From NCBI RefSeq assembly GCF_038957035.1, contig NZ_CP152412.1:6258501-6322500 (forward strand): a DNA stretch of 64,000 nt. The letters are read 5' to 3'. A program made the translations under genes and the position numbers. The notes under the pieces were generated by a model. It searched no databases. It was not told the origin of the DNA and saw only the letters and a list, made by a program, of their open reading frames with translations. Within the stretch, counting starts at the first letter, position 1. The number at the start of each line of letters is the position of its first letter. Shown here piece after piece: positions 17,001-24,268 of the stretch. Source of the DNA: Bradyrhizobium sp. B097. GTDB lineage: Bacteria; Pseudomonadota; Alphaproteobacteria; Rhizobiales; Xanthobacteraceae.

Positions 17001-17306
17001 GCTCCAGTTCGGCTCCTTGGTGTCGGCGGTGAACAGCCCGTCGCCGCCGACCGCACGCACCCGGCGCAGCGAGCCGCGCACCGCCTTGTCGAAGCGTTTC
17101 TCGTCGGAGAGCTCGTCGACCAGATCGTGACCGGAGACGATCACGAGCGGCGCACCCATCATGTCGAGCCAGAAGATCGGCCCAAGCTCCTTGGAGAGCT
17201 TGACCAGATGCTGCACCGGCGCGTTCGAATCCAGCGACAGCATGTTGCCGACCACCGGCTTCGTCGGCGGATGCGGAATCGGACTCAGTCTGTTGCCGGA
17301 CGCCAT
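14073..17306 (-). CDS. Self-sufficient cytochrome P450-NADPH reductase fusion, CYP102 (P450 BM3) type
   Basis: This 1077-residue fusion hydroxylates or epoxidises fatty-acid-like substrates with NADPH and O2 without a separate redox partner. The heme domain (1-465) has I-helix AGHETTS (271-277), ExxR at 330-333, and heme loop FGNGQRACIG (405-414) with axial Cys412. A linker (about 465-494) leads to the FMN domain (LVLYGSNLGSAEE from 499). The FAD/NADPH domains follow, with RYYSISSSP, GPGTGLAPFRGF and the C-terminal DVWAGG. Phe92 matches BM3 Phe87. BM3 Arg47 and Tyr51, which anchor the fatty acid carboxylate, align with Ala52 and Ile56, so substrate preference may differ. It ends a lipid-related gene series. 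Confidence 0.95.
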   Translation of the reverse strand: MASGNRLSPIPHPPTKPVVGNMLSLDSNAPVQHLVKLSKELGPIFWLDMMGAPLVIVSGHDLVDELSDEKRFDKAVRGSLRRVRAVGGDGLFTADTKEPNWSKAHNILMQPFGNRAMQSYHPSMVDIAEQLVKKWERLNADEEIEVVHDMTALTLDTIGLCGFDYRFNSFYRRDYHPFVESLVRSLETIMMTRGLPLEGLWMQKRRKTLTDDVGFMNKMVDEIIAERRGNTDVTSDKKDMLAAMMTGVDRATGEQLDDVNIRYQINTFLIAGHETTSGLLSCTIYALLKHPEVLKKAYEEVDRVLGPDVDARPTYQQVTQLTYITQCLKEALRLWPPAPAYGIAPLRDETIGGKYKLKKNTFITILVMALHRDPSVWGPNPDVFDPENFSREAEAKRPINAWKPFGNGQRACIGRGFAMHEAALAIGMILQRFKLLDVHRYQMHLKETLTVKPDGFRIKVRPRDDRDRGAFAGSTGAVAAAPKAPRAPTTRPGHNTPMLVLYGSNLGSAEELATRMADLSEINGFAVRLGPLDDYVGKLPEEGGVLIICASYNGAAPDNATQFVKWLESDLPKDAFAKVRYAVFGCGNSDWAATYQSVPRFIDEQLAKHGARAVYPRGEGDARSDLDGQFQKWFPEAAKVATKEFGIDWNFTRTAEDEPLYAIEPVAQGAVNTIVTQGGAVPMKVLANNELQNKEGAHPSERSTRHIEVELPASLRYRVGDHLSVVPRNDPTLVDSVARRFGFLPADQIRLQVSEGRRAQLPVGNAVSVGRLLTEFVELQQVATRKQIQIMAEHTRCPMTKPKLMAYVGDDEASAGRYRSEVLARRKSVFDLLEEYPACELPFHLYLEMLSLLAPRYYSISSSPAGEAQRCSVTVGVVEAPASSGRGIYKGVCSNYLARRRAGDTVHATIKETKAGFRLPDDNAVPIIMIGPGTGLAPFRGFLQERAARKAQGATLGSAMLFFGCRNPEQDFIYADELKAFAADGIGELYTAFSRADGPKTYVQHLVAAQKDRVWELIEKGAIVYVCGDGGKMEPDVKATLMSIYRERSGADTDAAARWIEEMGTRNRYVLDVWAGG

Positions 17307-17332
17307 ATCGGAAGTGCCCCCTCACTACGCGC

Positions 17333-17465
17333 CGTCATCCCTGCATAACGGCTTTGCCGTTATTGCTCGAGGAGCGCGCACCGCGCGCGTCTCGAAGGAT
17401 GGCCGCTTGCTCCAGTCCCTCTCATCCTTCGAGGCGCGCCGAAGCCGGCGCGCACCTCAGGATGA
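17333..17465. repeat. Composite palindromic intergenic repeat, 'GTCATCC...GGATGAC' family
   Basis: The segment opens GTCATCCCTG and closes CAGGATGAC. Inside are a small palindrome (ATAACGGCTTTGCCGTTAT) and paired CTCGA/GGATG blocks characteristic of the same family as the short copy at 35344-35382. It fills the gap between the P450 fusion and epoxide hydrolase genes. Confidence 0.7.
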
Positions 17466-17468
17466 CGC

Positions 17469-18464
17469 CTAGCCGAATTTTCGTTTACGCCACTCGATCA
17501 GCTTGGCGCTGACCTCGTCCGGCTTTTCCTGCTGTGTCCAATGGCCGCTGTCGTGGACCAGATACTTTTCGAGGTCCGGCACCAGTCTCTCCATGCCATC
17601 GGCGGCCGAGGGCGGCAGCACCGCGTCGTTCTCGGCCATGATCATCAGCGACGGCACCCGCACATTATGGTCCAGCCCTGCCGAGCGTTCCCAGTTGCGG
17701 GTGAAGTTGCGATACCAGTTGATGCCGCCGGTGAAGCCGGTCCTGGTGAAGGTGTCGACGAACACCTTCTTCTCCTCGGCCGACAGGATCGGCGTCCGCG
17801 GATCGTGCTTGGCGTCGTAGTTCGCGATCATCTGCGGGAACGCCAGGTTGAGCCGCGCCGAGGCGCCGACGCCGGCGATCGGCTGTTCCTCCGGCGTGCC
17901 AGCGGGGCGGGCCGCCGGCTTGCGCATGAAGGCATCGAAGGTCTGCTCCACGCGGCTGCCGAAGATGCGGTCGGGCTCGCGCGCCGGATCCTGGAACTGG
18001 ACGATGTACATCTGGTCGCCGAAGCGCTGGCGGAACAGCGCGATCGGATCCATCGGCGCGCGGTTCAGATGCGGCGTGTTGACGCCGACGACGCCGGCAA
18101 CCCGCTGATGATGCCTGAGCGGCATCTGCCAGACGACAAAGCCGCCCCAGTCGTGACCGACGAAGATCGCCTTGTCGATCTTGAGATGGTCGAGCAGGCC
18201 GACGAGATCGCCGGTCAGGTGCTCCATGTCGTAGGCCTCGACCGGCTCCGGCCGGTCGGTGGCGCCATAGCCGCGCTGATCCGGGGCGATCACCCGGATG
18301 CCGGCTTCACCCAACGCCTTGATCTGGTGGCGCCAGGAGAACGCCAGCTCGGGCCAGCCGTGGCACAGCACCACGGGCGGCGCGTCGGTCCTGGGGCCTG
18401 CTTCGTAAAACCCCATGCGGATGCCGTTGGTCTCGGCGAACTGCAGCGGTGGCATGTCAATCAT
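17469..18464 (-). CDS. Epoxide hydrolase (alpha/beta fold)
   Basis: This 331-residue hydrolase has the epoxide-hydrolase hallmarks. The oxyanion motif is HGWP (35-38) and the nucleophile elbow GHDWGG has Asp105 in place of Ser. Asp280 (AENDAVLP) and His308 (DSGHWTQQE) complete the triad, and Tyr251 in the NWYRNF cap segment is a candidate epoxide-polarising tyrosine. It converts epoxides to vicinal diols. It starts 11 bases after the wax ester synthase stop and precedes the CYP102-type gene, so its substrate may be an epoxide formed on a fatty acyl chain. That link is inferred from position. The start at 18464 (MIDMPPLQ) has AGGA upstream. Confidence 0.87.
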   Translation of the reverse strand: MIDMPPLQFAETNGIRMGFYEAGPRTDAPPVVLCHGWPELAFSWRHQIKALGEAGIRVIAPDQRGYGATDRPEPVEAYDMEHLTGDLVGLLDHLKIDKAIFVGHDWGGFVVWQMPLRHHQRVAGVVGVNTPHLNRAPMDPIALFRQRFGDQMYIVQFQDPAREPDRIFGSRVEQTFDAFMRKPAARPAGTPEEQPIAGVGASARLNLAFPQMIANYDAKHDPRTPILSAEEKKVFVDTFTRTGFTGGINWYRNFTRNWERSAGLDHNVRVPSLMIMAENDAVLPPSAADGMERLVPDLEKYLVHDSGHWTQQEKPDEVSAKLIEWRKRKFG

Positions 18465-18475
18465 GGACGGAAATC

Positions 18476-20026
18476 CTATTCGGCAGCGCCCTTGATATCG
18501 GCAGGCGGAGGCGCGAACGCCGCTTCGAGTGCATCGAATTCGAGCGGCAGCATGTCGCACATCACCTGCACATGCGGAATGATGTTGGCGCCGACGATGA
18601 AGCCGAAATCAAGCTGATCGCGGTAGCTCTGCACGGTGATGTTGAGCGCGATCCCGTGGGTCGAGATCGAGACCGGGAAGATGTGCAGCAGCTCTGCGCC
18701 GGCCGCGTACAGCGTCTGCCGCGGCCCCGGCACGTTCGACACCGTGATGTTGGTGGCCGGCGGCAGCACATTCGACAGGTCGGAGCGGCTGTACAGCAGC
18801 GCCATGATCTGCACCACGATCGGGGCGCCCAACAGCGAAATGTTGGAAACCTGCGGGACCAGGGCGCGCAGCGGATGCGACATCTCCTTGGACTTGGTGG
18901 ATTGCGCGATGATGGTTTCGAGCCGCTTCTTCGGATCCTCGACGTCGGTCGCGATCGAGCAGATCATACCGAACACCTGGTTGTTGGATTCGGCGTTGCC
19001 TTCCTCGCGCAGCGAGATCGGCACGCCGGCGGTCAGCGACTTGTTCGGCAGCGCGCCCTGGCTGATCAGATAGCGCCGCACCACGCCGGAGGCGAGCGCC
19101 AGCACGACGTCGTTGAGCTTGCCGCCCGATGCTTTCGCCAGCACCTTGGCGCGCGACAGCGAGATCGAGGTGCCGGCAAAGCTGCGCTCCGACGAGATCG
19201 CCTTGTTGAGGATGGTCGGCGGCGAGGACATCGCTTGCAGACTCTCGCGCGACCTGGGATCGGCGATCTTGGCGACGACGTCGGACAGGCTCTTGAGCAC
19301 GGTCGGCATGGAGCCCGCGAACTTCACCGCGCTCTCGATCTGGAACATGGCGTTGTCGAACAGGATCGAGCCGAGGTCGCTCTTGCCCGAGCGCGGCAGT
19401 TCCAGGCTCTTCTGTGCGGTGGCGGCCGCCTCGAACGGCTGGGTCCAGAGCTGCTGATAGGCATCGATCAAATTGGCAGCGATGTCGCGCGGCTCCGGCG
19501 CGACCTTTTTCGCGCTCGGCGGCTCGATCTGCCGCGGCACCGGCGTCAGGTCGTAGATCATGCTGGTCAACGCCGCGCCGGCGCCGCCGTCGATGCAGGC
19601 GTGGTGCATCTTGGAATAGAGCCCGATCTCGTTGTCCTTCATGCCCTCGAAGACGTAGAACTCCCAGAGCGGGCGGGCGCGGTTCAACAGCTTGGCGTGC
19701 ATCCAGCCGACGATGCGCTCCAGCGTCGCGCGGTCGCGCGGCGCGGGCAGGCTGGCGCGGAAGATGTGGCGGTCGATGTCGAACTGGTCGTCTTCGACCC
19801 AAGACGGGTGATCGATGTCGAGCGGCGCCTTCTGCAGGCGCACCTTGAGGATCGGCGCGACGTGCAGCCGCGAGGCGATCATCGCCTTGAACTCCTCGAA
19901 GAAGTCGCCCTTGTAGCCGTCGGGCAGCCGGAAGATCGCCATGCTGCCGACATGCATCGGCATTTCCGGCGTTTCCAGATACAGAAACGATGCGTCCAGC
20001 GAGGACAGCTTTTTGGCGTCGCTCAT
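18476..20026 (-). CDS. Wax ester synthase/diacylglycerol acyltransferase (WS/DGAT)
   Basis: This 516-residue acyltransferase transfers fatty acyl groups from acyl-CoA to fatty alcohol or diacylglycerol. The catalytic HHxxxDG motif is HHACIDG (141-147), and the substrate-pocket PLW motif is in ARPLWEFYV (118-126). The C-terminal WES domain includes NVPGPRQTLYAAGAELLHIFPVS. Length matches the family (450-520). It is soluble or peripheral at the inner membrane. Neighbouring lipase-like, epoxide hydrolase and P450 genes suggest storage-lipid or unusual acyl-chain metabolism. An AGGAGAT-type site precedes the ATG. Confidence 0.92.
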   Translation of the reverse strand: MSDAKKLSSLDASFLYLETPEMPMHVGSMAIFRLPDGYKGDFFEEFKAMIASRLHVAPILKVRLQKAPLDIDHPSWVEDDQFDIDRHIFRASLPAPRDRATLERIVGWMHAKLLNRARPLWEFYVFEGMKDNEIGLYSKMHHACIDGGAGAALTSMIYDLTPVPRQIEPPSAKKVAPEPRDIAANLIDAYQQLWTQPFEAAATAQKSLELPRSGKSDLGSILFDNAMFQIESAVKFAGSMPTVLKSLSDVVAKIADPRSRESLQAMSSPPTILNKAISSERSFAGTSISLSRAKVLAKASGGKLNDVVLALASGVVRRYLISQGALPNKSLTAGVPISLREEGNAESNNQVFGMICSIATDVEDPKKRLETIIAQSTKSKEMSHPLRALVPQVSNISLLGAPIVVQIMALLYSRSDLSNVLPPATNITVSNVPGPRQTLYAAGAELLHIFPVSISTHGIALNITVQSYRDQLDFGFIVGANIIPHVQVMCDMLPLEFDALEAAFAPPPADIKGAAE

Positions 20027-20085
20027 GATCTCCTCCCGAGAGTCAACTCACGCGGGCGCCTTTGGCGGCGCTTCTCGTCGTCTGG

Positions 20086-20886
20086 TTAGGATAGTGCCTG
20101 TTCTGCCGGCCCATAGGCAATGGCAAAGGGGCCCGAGCGGTTAAAATGCCGGAACTCCCCTTCCGGCTGTGCCAGCCGGTCCGCGATCGCCCACAGCGCC
20201 GCGGGGTTGACGCCGAGGCCGAGATGGCTGGCGAAATGCACCTCGATGTTCTCGGCGGTTGCCGACGGCCGCACCCGCGAGGTCCGCCAGTTCACGATGC
20301 CGTCGGTGCGGGAATAGATCGAGGTTGCCGGCACCGGCATGTCGCCGGCGATCGCCGCGCGAATCTCGGGAATATCGTCCACCCCCTCGCCGGACAGCAG
20401 CTCGTACAGCCGGGTCGCGTTGGTGGCGCGGATATCGTCGGCGAACGGGCTGCCCAGCGTGATGATGGAGCGCACCAGCTCCGGCATCTGCGACGCCAGG
20501 TCGCGCGCATAGACGCCGCCGAGGCTCCAGCCGATGATCGAGACCTTGCGCCCCGACGCCTCATGGACCCGCTTCAGCAGGTCGCGCAGTGCACTCCGCC
20601 TGCTGGAGATGCCGCCGAAATTGCGGCCCATGTTCCAGGCGTAGGCGTCATAGCCGAGCTCCTTCAGGTAGCGCCGCATCGGCGCCATCGAAAGGTCGCT
20701 GGCGAGGAAGCCGGGCAGCGCCAGCACCGGATGACCGTCGCCCTTCGGCGCCTGCATCAGCAGCGGCGACAGCAGCAGGCTCGAATTCAACTCGAGCACG
20801 CCGCGCGCTTCCGCCAGCATCAGGAGCAGGCTGGGTGGACGCAACCGGCGTTCGGCCGCATCAACGCTCCCTTTCGCGGCCGCCAC
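20086..20886 (-). CDS. Lipase-like alpha/beta hydrolase
   Basis: This 266-residue serine hydrolase has the nucleophile motif GWSLGG (119-124, Ser121), Asp195 (SRTDGIVNW) and His221 (HFASHLGLG). VLALPGFLASD matches the oxyanion-loop region of triacylglycerol-lipase/esterase-like proteins, and there is no signal peptide. Its start shares one base with the stop of the DUF6489 gene, and the WS/DGAT gene follows 59 bases later. A role in acyl ester turnover is therefore plausible but not shown. Confidence 0.82.
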   Translation of the reverse strand: MAAAKGSVDAAERRLRPPSLLLMLAEARGVLELNSSLLLSPLLMQAPKGDGHPVLALPGFLASDLSMAPMRRYLKELGYDAYAWNMGRNFGGISSRRSALRDLLKRVHEASGRKVSIIGWSLGGVYARDLASQMPELVRSIITLGSPFADDIRATNATRLYELLSGEGVDDIPEIRAAIAGDMPVPATSIYSRTDGIVNWRTSRVRPSATAENIEVHFASHLGLGVNPAALWAIADRLAQPEGEFRHFNRSGPFAIAYGPAEQALS

Positions 20887-21140
20887 TATTTCTTGTCCTT
20901 TTTGCCCATGCCGCCGAGGCCGGCCATCGTCACGAACATGTCCTGGAAGCGCTCGGCGAGCTTGGGATCGAAGGTGAACCAGCTTTGCAGCAACGCCTCC
21001 GGCGAAACCTTCTCGATGTTCGACAGCATCTGCTGCTGCAGCCTGTCCATCACCGCGTTCTGCATCGGTGCCACGTCCGGCAGGCCGAAGAACTGCCGCG
21101 CTTCAAGGGGCGTACAATCTATCTCGACGTTGACCTTCAT
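20886..21140 (-). CDS. DUF6489 family small protein
   Basis: This 84-residue protein (MKVNVEIDCTPLEARQFFGLPDV...) matches my recollection of the DUF6489 family, which has no known function. It has an N-terminal strand, a helical middle rich in Met/Gln (MDRLQQQMLSNIEKV) and a Lys-rich tail GKKDKK. The helix AEALLQSWFTF-like segment and basic tail resemble phasin-type lipid-surface proteins, but this is only a resemblance. It overlaps the lipase-like gene by one base, so the two are translationally coupled, and it heads the lipid cluster below the tandem repeat array. Confidence 0.75.
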   Translation of the reverse strand: MKVNVEIDCTPLEARQFFGLPDVAPMQNAVMDRLQQQMLSNIEKVSPEALLQSWFTFDPKLAERFQDMFVTMAGLGGMGKKDKK

Positions 21141-21572
21141 ATCCGCCTCCTCAAATGCGCCTGGCCCGCCTCAGTATCGCCGGGACCGGGTCGGTCACGC
21201 AAGCGAGCCGTACCTGCCCCGATGGATAGTCGGCCTCAATCATCCGTTATGGTCAACCAAACCGTTTGGAACGATGGCTCCAAACCGTTTGGAACGATGG
21301 CTCCAAACCGCCTGGCGGGACCGCTCCAAACCGGTTGGCGGGACCGGCATCTGCCGGCGCGCCGGCGATCGGCGAGCAGCGCTCCGAAAGTCGAATGTCA
21401 GGCGCCCGCGCCAACCGCCTACTCTCCTTGCGCATTCATTGCGCTGCACCCGCGCGAGGCGATTAACCCTTTGGGAAATCGCGCTTGCGCGGCCGGTAAA
21501 CTCTGGCAACATGCATCAATAATACCAGCCGGACAAAGCAGCCGGCGGACAAAAACGGGGACGCGGGATCAC
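21141..21572. other. 432-base divergent intergenic region with tandem repeat array
   Basis: No convincing gene lies here. It separates the minus-strand lipid cluster from the plus-strand peptide transporter operon. It holds the four-unit array at 21257-21348 and a -35-like TTGACC (minus strand, 21251-21256) directly abutting it. About 220 bases of unremarkable sequence follow before the transporter start. Confidence 0.7.
21257..21348. repeat. Four tandem 23-bp units, each with a palindromic core
   Basis: Units begin at 21257, 21280, 21303 and 21326. The first two are identical, with core CCAAACCGTTTGG, a perfect palindrome around a central C. Units 3 and 4 diverge in the core (CCAAACCGCCTGG and CCAAACCGGTTGG) and tail. 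The array abuts TTGACC on the minus strand and so looks like a multi-site operator for the lipid cluster. Confidence 0.85.
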
Positions 21573-23171
21573 ATGTCGGTACGTTGGAGTTTGTTTGCGG
21601 CGACTGCCGTCGCGCTGGTTGCCCTTGTCTTGCCGGCATCGGCCCAGACGCTGAAATATGCCAATCAGGGCGAGCTGAAGTCGCTGGATCCTTACACGCT
21701 GAAGGAAACCACGACGATCGCGCACCACGCCCACGTCTACGAAGGCCTCACCGCGCGCGACAAGGACCTCAAGATCATTCCGGCACTGGCGGAAAGCTGG
21801 GAGACGCTGAGCCCGACCAAATGGCGTTTCCACCTGCGCAAGGGCGTGAAATTCCACAATGGCGATCCTTTCACCGCCGACGACGTGCTGTTCTCCGCCG
21901 ATCGCGTCCGCGCCAAGGGCTCCAATTTCCTCAGCAATGTCCCGGCCGACGCCAAGTTCACCAAGGTCGACGACTACACGGTCGACGTGACGCTGGATTC
22001 GCCCAATCCCATCCTGACCTCGCAGTGGGATAGCTGGTACATCATGGACAAGAAGTGGTGCGAGGAGAACAACGCCGTCGCACCGACGCCGGCCTCCGCG
22101 ACCACGCCTAGCTACGCCGCGCTGCACGAGAACGGCACCGGCCCCTTCACGATCGAGAGCCACCAGCCCGGCGTGAAGACCGTGTTCAAGGCGTTTCCGG
22201 GCTATTGGCGCAAGCCCGAGCATAATCTCCAGGAGATCATCTTCACCCCGATCGGCTCCGACGCCACCCGCGTTGCCGCGCTGCTCTCGGGCGAGGTCGA
22301 TGTCATCGAACCGGTTCCGCTGCAGGACATCCAGCGCGTCAATTCCAGCGGCGTCGCCACCGTCATGACCGCGCCGGAGATCCGCACCATCTTCATCGGC
22401 ATGGACATGGCGCGCGACGAGCTGCTGTACTCCAACGTCAAGGGCAAGAATCCGTTCAAGGACATCAAGGTCCGCGAAGCTTTCTACAAGACGATCGACG
22501 TCGACCTGATCAAGACCCGCGTCATGCGCGGCATGTCGACGCCCTCGACGCTGATGATCGCGCCCGAGCTCTATCCGCTGTCGAAGGAGTTCACCCGGCC
22601 GAAGCTCGATCCCGATGGCGCCAAGAAGCTGCTGGCCGAGGCCGGCTATCCGAACGGCTTCGAGGTCACGATGGATTGCCCGAACGACCGCTACGTCAAC
22701 GACGCCGCGATCTGCCAGGCGGTGGTCGGCATGCTGGCCCGCATCGGCGTCAAGGTGAACCTGCTGGCGCAGCCGAAGGCACAGTATTTCGCCAAGGTGC
22801 TGAAGCCCGGCGGCTACCAGACCTCGTTGTTCATGCTGGGCTGGACGCCTGCGACGTCCGACTCGCACAACGTGCTGCACGACATCCTCGGCTGCCGCGA
22901 CGATCCGAAGGATTCGACGCGGGGCGAGGCCAATCTCGGCGGCTACTGCAACAAGGAAGTCGACGCGCTCACCGACAAGGTCCTGATCGAGAGCGACACT
23001 GCCAAGCGCGACCAGTTGATCAAGCAAGCCTACGAGATCGTCATCAAGGATTACGGCTACATTCCGCTGCATCAGCAACCGCTGGTGTGGGGCGTGTCGA
23101 AAAAGGTCAAATTGACCCAGCGCGCGGACAACCAGGTGCTGCTCTACTGGGCAACCAAGCAAGGTGAATAG
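21573..23171 (+). CDS. Peptide/oligopeptide ABC transporter solute-binding protein (SBP_bac_5), system 1
   Basis: This 532-residue periplasmic receptor has a Sec signal peptide (MSVRWSLFAATAVALVALVLPASAQ). The SBP_bac_5 hallmarks LKYANQGELKSLDPYTLKET, ESWETLSPTKWRFHLRKGVKFHNG and FTADDVLFSADR are present. It delivers peptides or related solutes to the DppBC-like channel encoded downstream. It is the first gene of a five-gene transporter operon; a stable hairpin separates it from the permease genes. Confidence 0.93.
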   Translation: MSVRWSLFAATAVALVALVLPASAQTLKYANQGELKSLDPYTLKETTTIAHHAHVYEGLTARDKDLKIIPALAESWETLSPTKWRFHLRKGVKFHNGDPFTADDVLFSADRVRAKGSNFLSNVPADAKFTKVDDYTVDVTLDSPNPILTSQWDSWYIMDKKWCEENNAVAPTPASATTPSYAALHENGTGPFTIESHQPGVKTVFKAFPGYWRKPEHNLQEIIFTPIGSDATRVAALLSGEVDVIEPVPLQDIQRVNSSGVATVMTAPEIRTIFIGMDMARDELLYSNVKGKNPFKDIKVREAFYKTIDVDLIKTRVMRGMSTPSTLMIAPELYPLSKEFTRPKLDPDGAKKLLAEAGYPNGFEVTMDCPNDRYVNDAAICQAVVGMLARIGVKVNLLAQPKAQYFAKVLKPGGYQTSLFMLGWTPATSDSHNVLHDILGCRDDPKDSTRGEANLGGYCNKEVDALTDKVLIESDTAKRDQLIKQAYEIVIKDYGYIPLHQQPLVWGVSKKVKLTQRADNQVLLYWATKQGE

Positions 23172-23187
23172 TGGTTGCAGCGAATTG

Positions 23188-23215
23188 GGTCCCGGAAGCG
23201 CAGGCTTCCGGGACC
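23188..23215 (+). terminator. Intercistronic hairpin after the binding-protein gene
   Basis: Perfect 12-bp arms GGTCCCGGAAGC and GCTTCCGGGACC around a 4-base loop are followed by CTCGGTTTTC. It lies 16 bases after the stop and 61 before the permease start. A 3' stabiliser or partial attenuator giving more binding protein than permease is likely. Confidence 0.65.
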
Positions 23216-23276
23216 TCTCGGTTTTCGGCCGCGCAAAGCCGCGCGCGCCAGACGTCAAAAGCAGTGAAAGGTAGAG

Positions 23277-24257
23277 ATGCTCGCTTTCACTCTTCGCCGC
23301 GTGCTGCAGGCGATCGGCGTGATGCTCGCCGTAGGCGTCATTGCGTTCGCGATGTTCCGCTTCGCCGGCGATCCGGTGAGCCAGATCGTCTCGATCGACA
23401 CCTCGGCCGCGCAGCGCGCTGAAATCCGGCACTCGCTCGGCCTGGACGATCCCGTGCTGGTGCAGTTCGGCCGCTACTTCATCAATGCGCTGCAGTTCAA
23501 GTTCGGCGTGTCCTACCAGTTCCGCCTGCCGGTCTCCTCGCTGCTGGCGGAACGGCTGCCGGCGACGCTGGAGCTTGCGATCTGCGCCACGCTGTTCGCC
23601 ATGGTCGCCGGCATCCTGATGGGGGTCTATTCGGCGCTGCGCCGCGACACCGTGCTCGCCAAATTATTCCAGGCCGTATCGCTGATCGGCATCTCGCTGC
23701 CGACCTTCCTGATCGGCATCCTGCTGATCTATCTGTTCGCGGTGACGCTGGGCTGGCTGCCCTCCTTCGGCCGCGGCGAGGTGGTGAAGCTCGGCTGGTG
23801 GACCACCGGGCTGCTGACCGTCTCGGGCCTGAAGGCGCTGATCATGCCGGCGATCACGCTCGGGCTGTTCCAGATGACCCTGATCATGCGGCTGGTGCGC
23901 GCCGAAATGCTGGAAGTGCTGCGGACCGACTATATCCGCTTTGCCCGCGCCCGCGGCCTGACCACGCGCGCGATCCATTTCGGCCACGCGCTGAAGAACA
24001 CCCTGGTTCCGGTGATCACCGTCGCCGGCCTGCAGTTTGGCTCGGTTATTGCTTTCTCGATCATCACCGAAACCGTGTTCCAATGGCCGGGCATGGGACT
24101 TCTGTTCGTGCAGGCCGTGCAAAATGTCGATATCCCGATCATGGCCGCGTATCTGTTGATGGTCTCGCTGATCTTCGTCACCATCAATCTCGTGGTCGAC
24201 ATCCTCTACACCGTGGTCGATCCGCGCTTGCGCTCGACCATCGGCCGCGCGGCGTGA
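23277..24257 (+). CDS. Dipeptide-type ABC transporter permease DppB, system 1
   Basis: This 326-residue inner-membrane permease has the DppB-type N-terminus LRRVLQAIGVMLAVGVIAFAMFRF. Further transmembrane helices and the cytoplasmic EAA-type loop (EVLRTDYIRFARARGLTTRAIHFGHALKN) follow, the loop that docks on the ATPases. It starts behind AAAGGTAGAG and lies 11 bases before dppC. Confidence 0.92.
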   Translation: MLAFTLRRVLQAIGVMLAVGVIAFAMFRFAGDPVSQIVSIDTSAAQRAEIRHSLGLDDPVLVQFGRYFINALQFKFGVSYQFRLPVSSLLAERLPATLELAICATLFAMVAGILMGVYSALRRDTVLAKLFQAVSLIGISLPTFLIGILLIYLFAVTLGWLPSFGRGEVVKLGWWTTGLLTVSGLKALIMPAITLGLFQMTLIMRLVRAEMLEVLRTDYIRFARARGLTTRAIHFGHALKNTLVPVITVAGLQFGSVIAFSIITETVFQWPGMGLLFVQAVQNVDIPIMAAYLLMVSLIFVTINLVVDILYTVVDPRLRSTIGRAA

Positions 24258-24268
24258 GGGGGCAACCG

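Noticed and set aside
21257..21348. Tandem repeats as a CRISPR array
   Set aside because: Units are directly adjacent at 23-base steps with no spacers, units 3 and 4 diverge, and no cas gene is present.
21516..23432. 638-codon open frame antisense to the peptide-binding protein
   Set aside because: No domain or start context; the sense gene has a signal peptide and SBP_bac_5 motifs.
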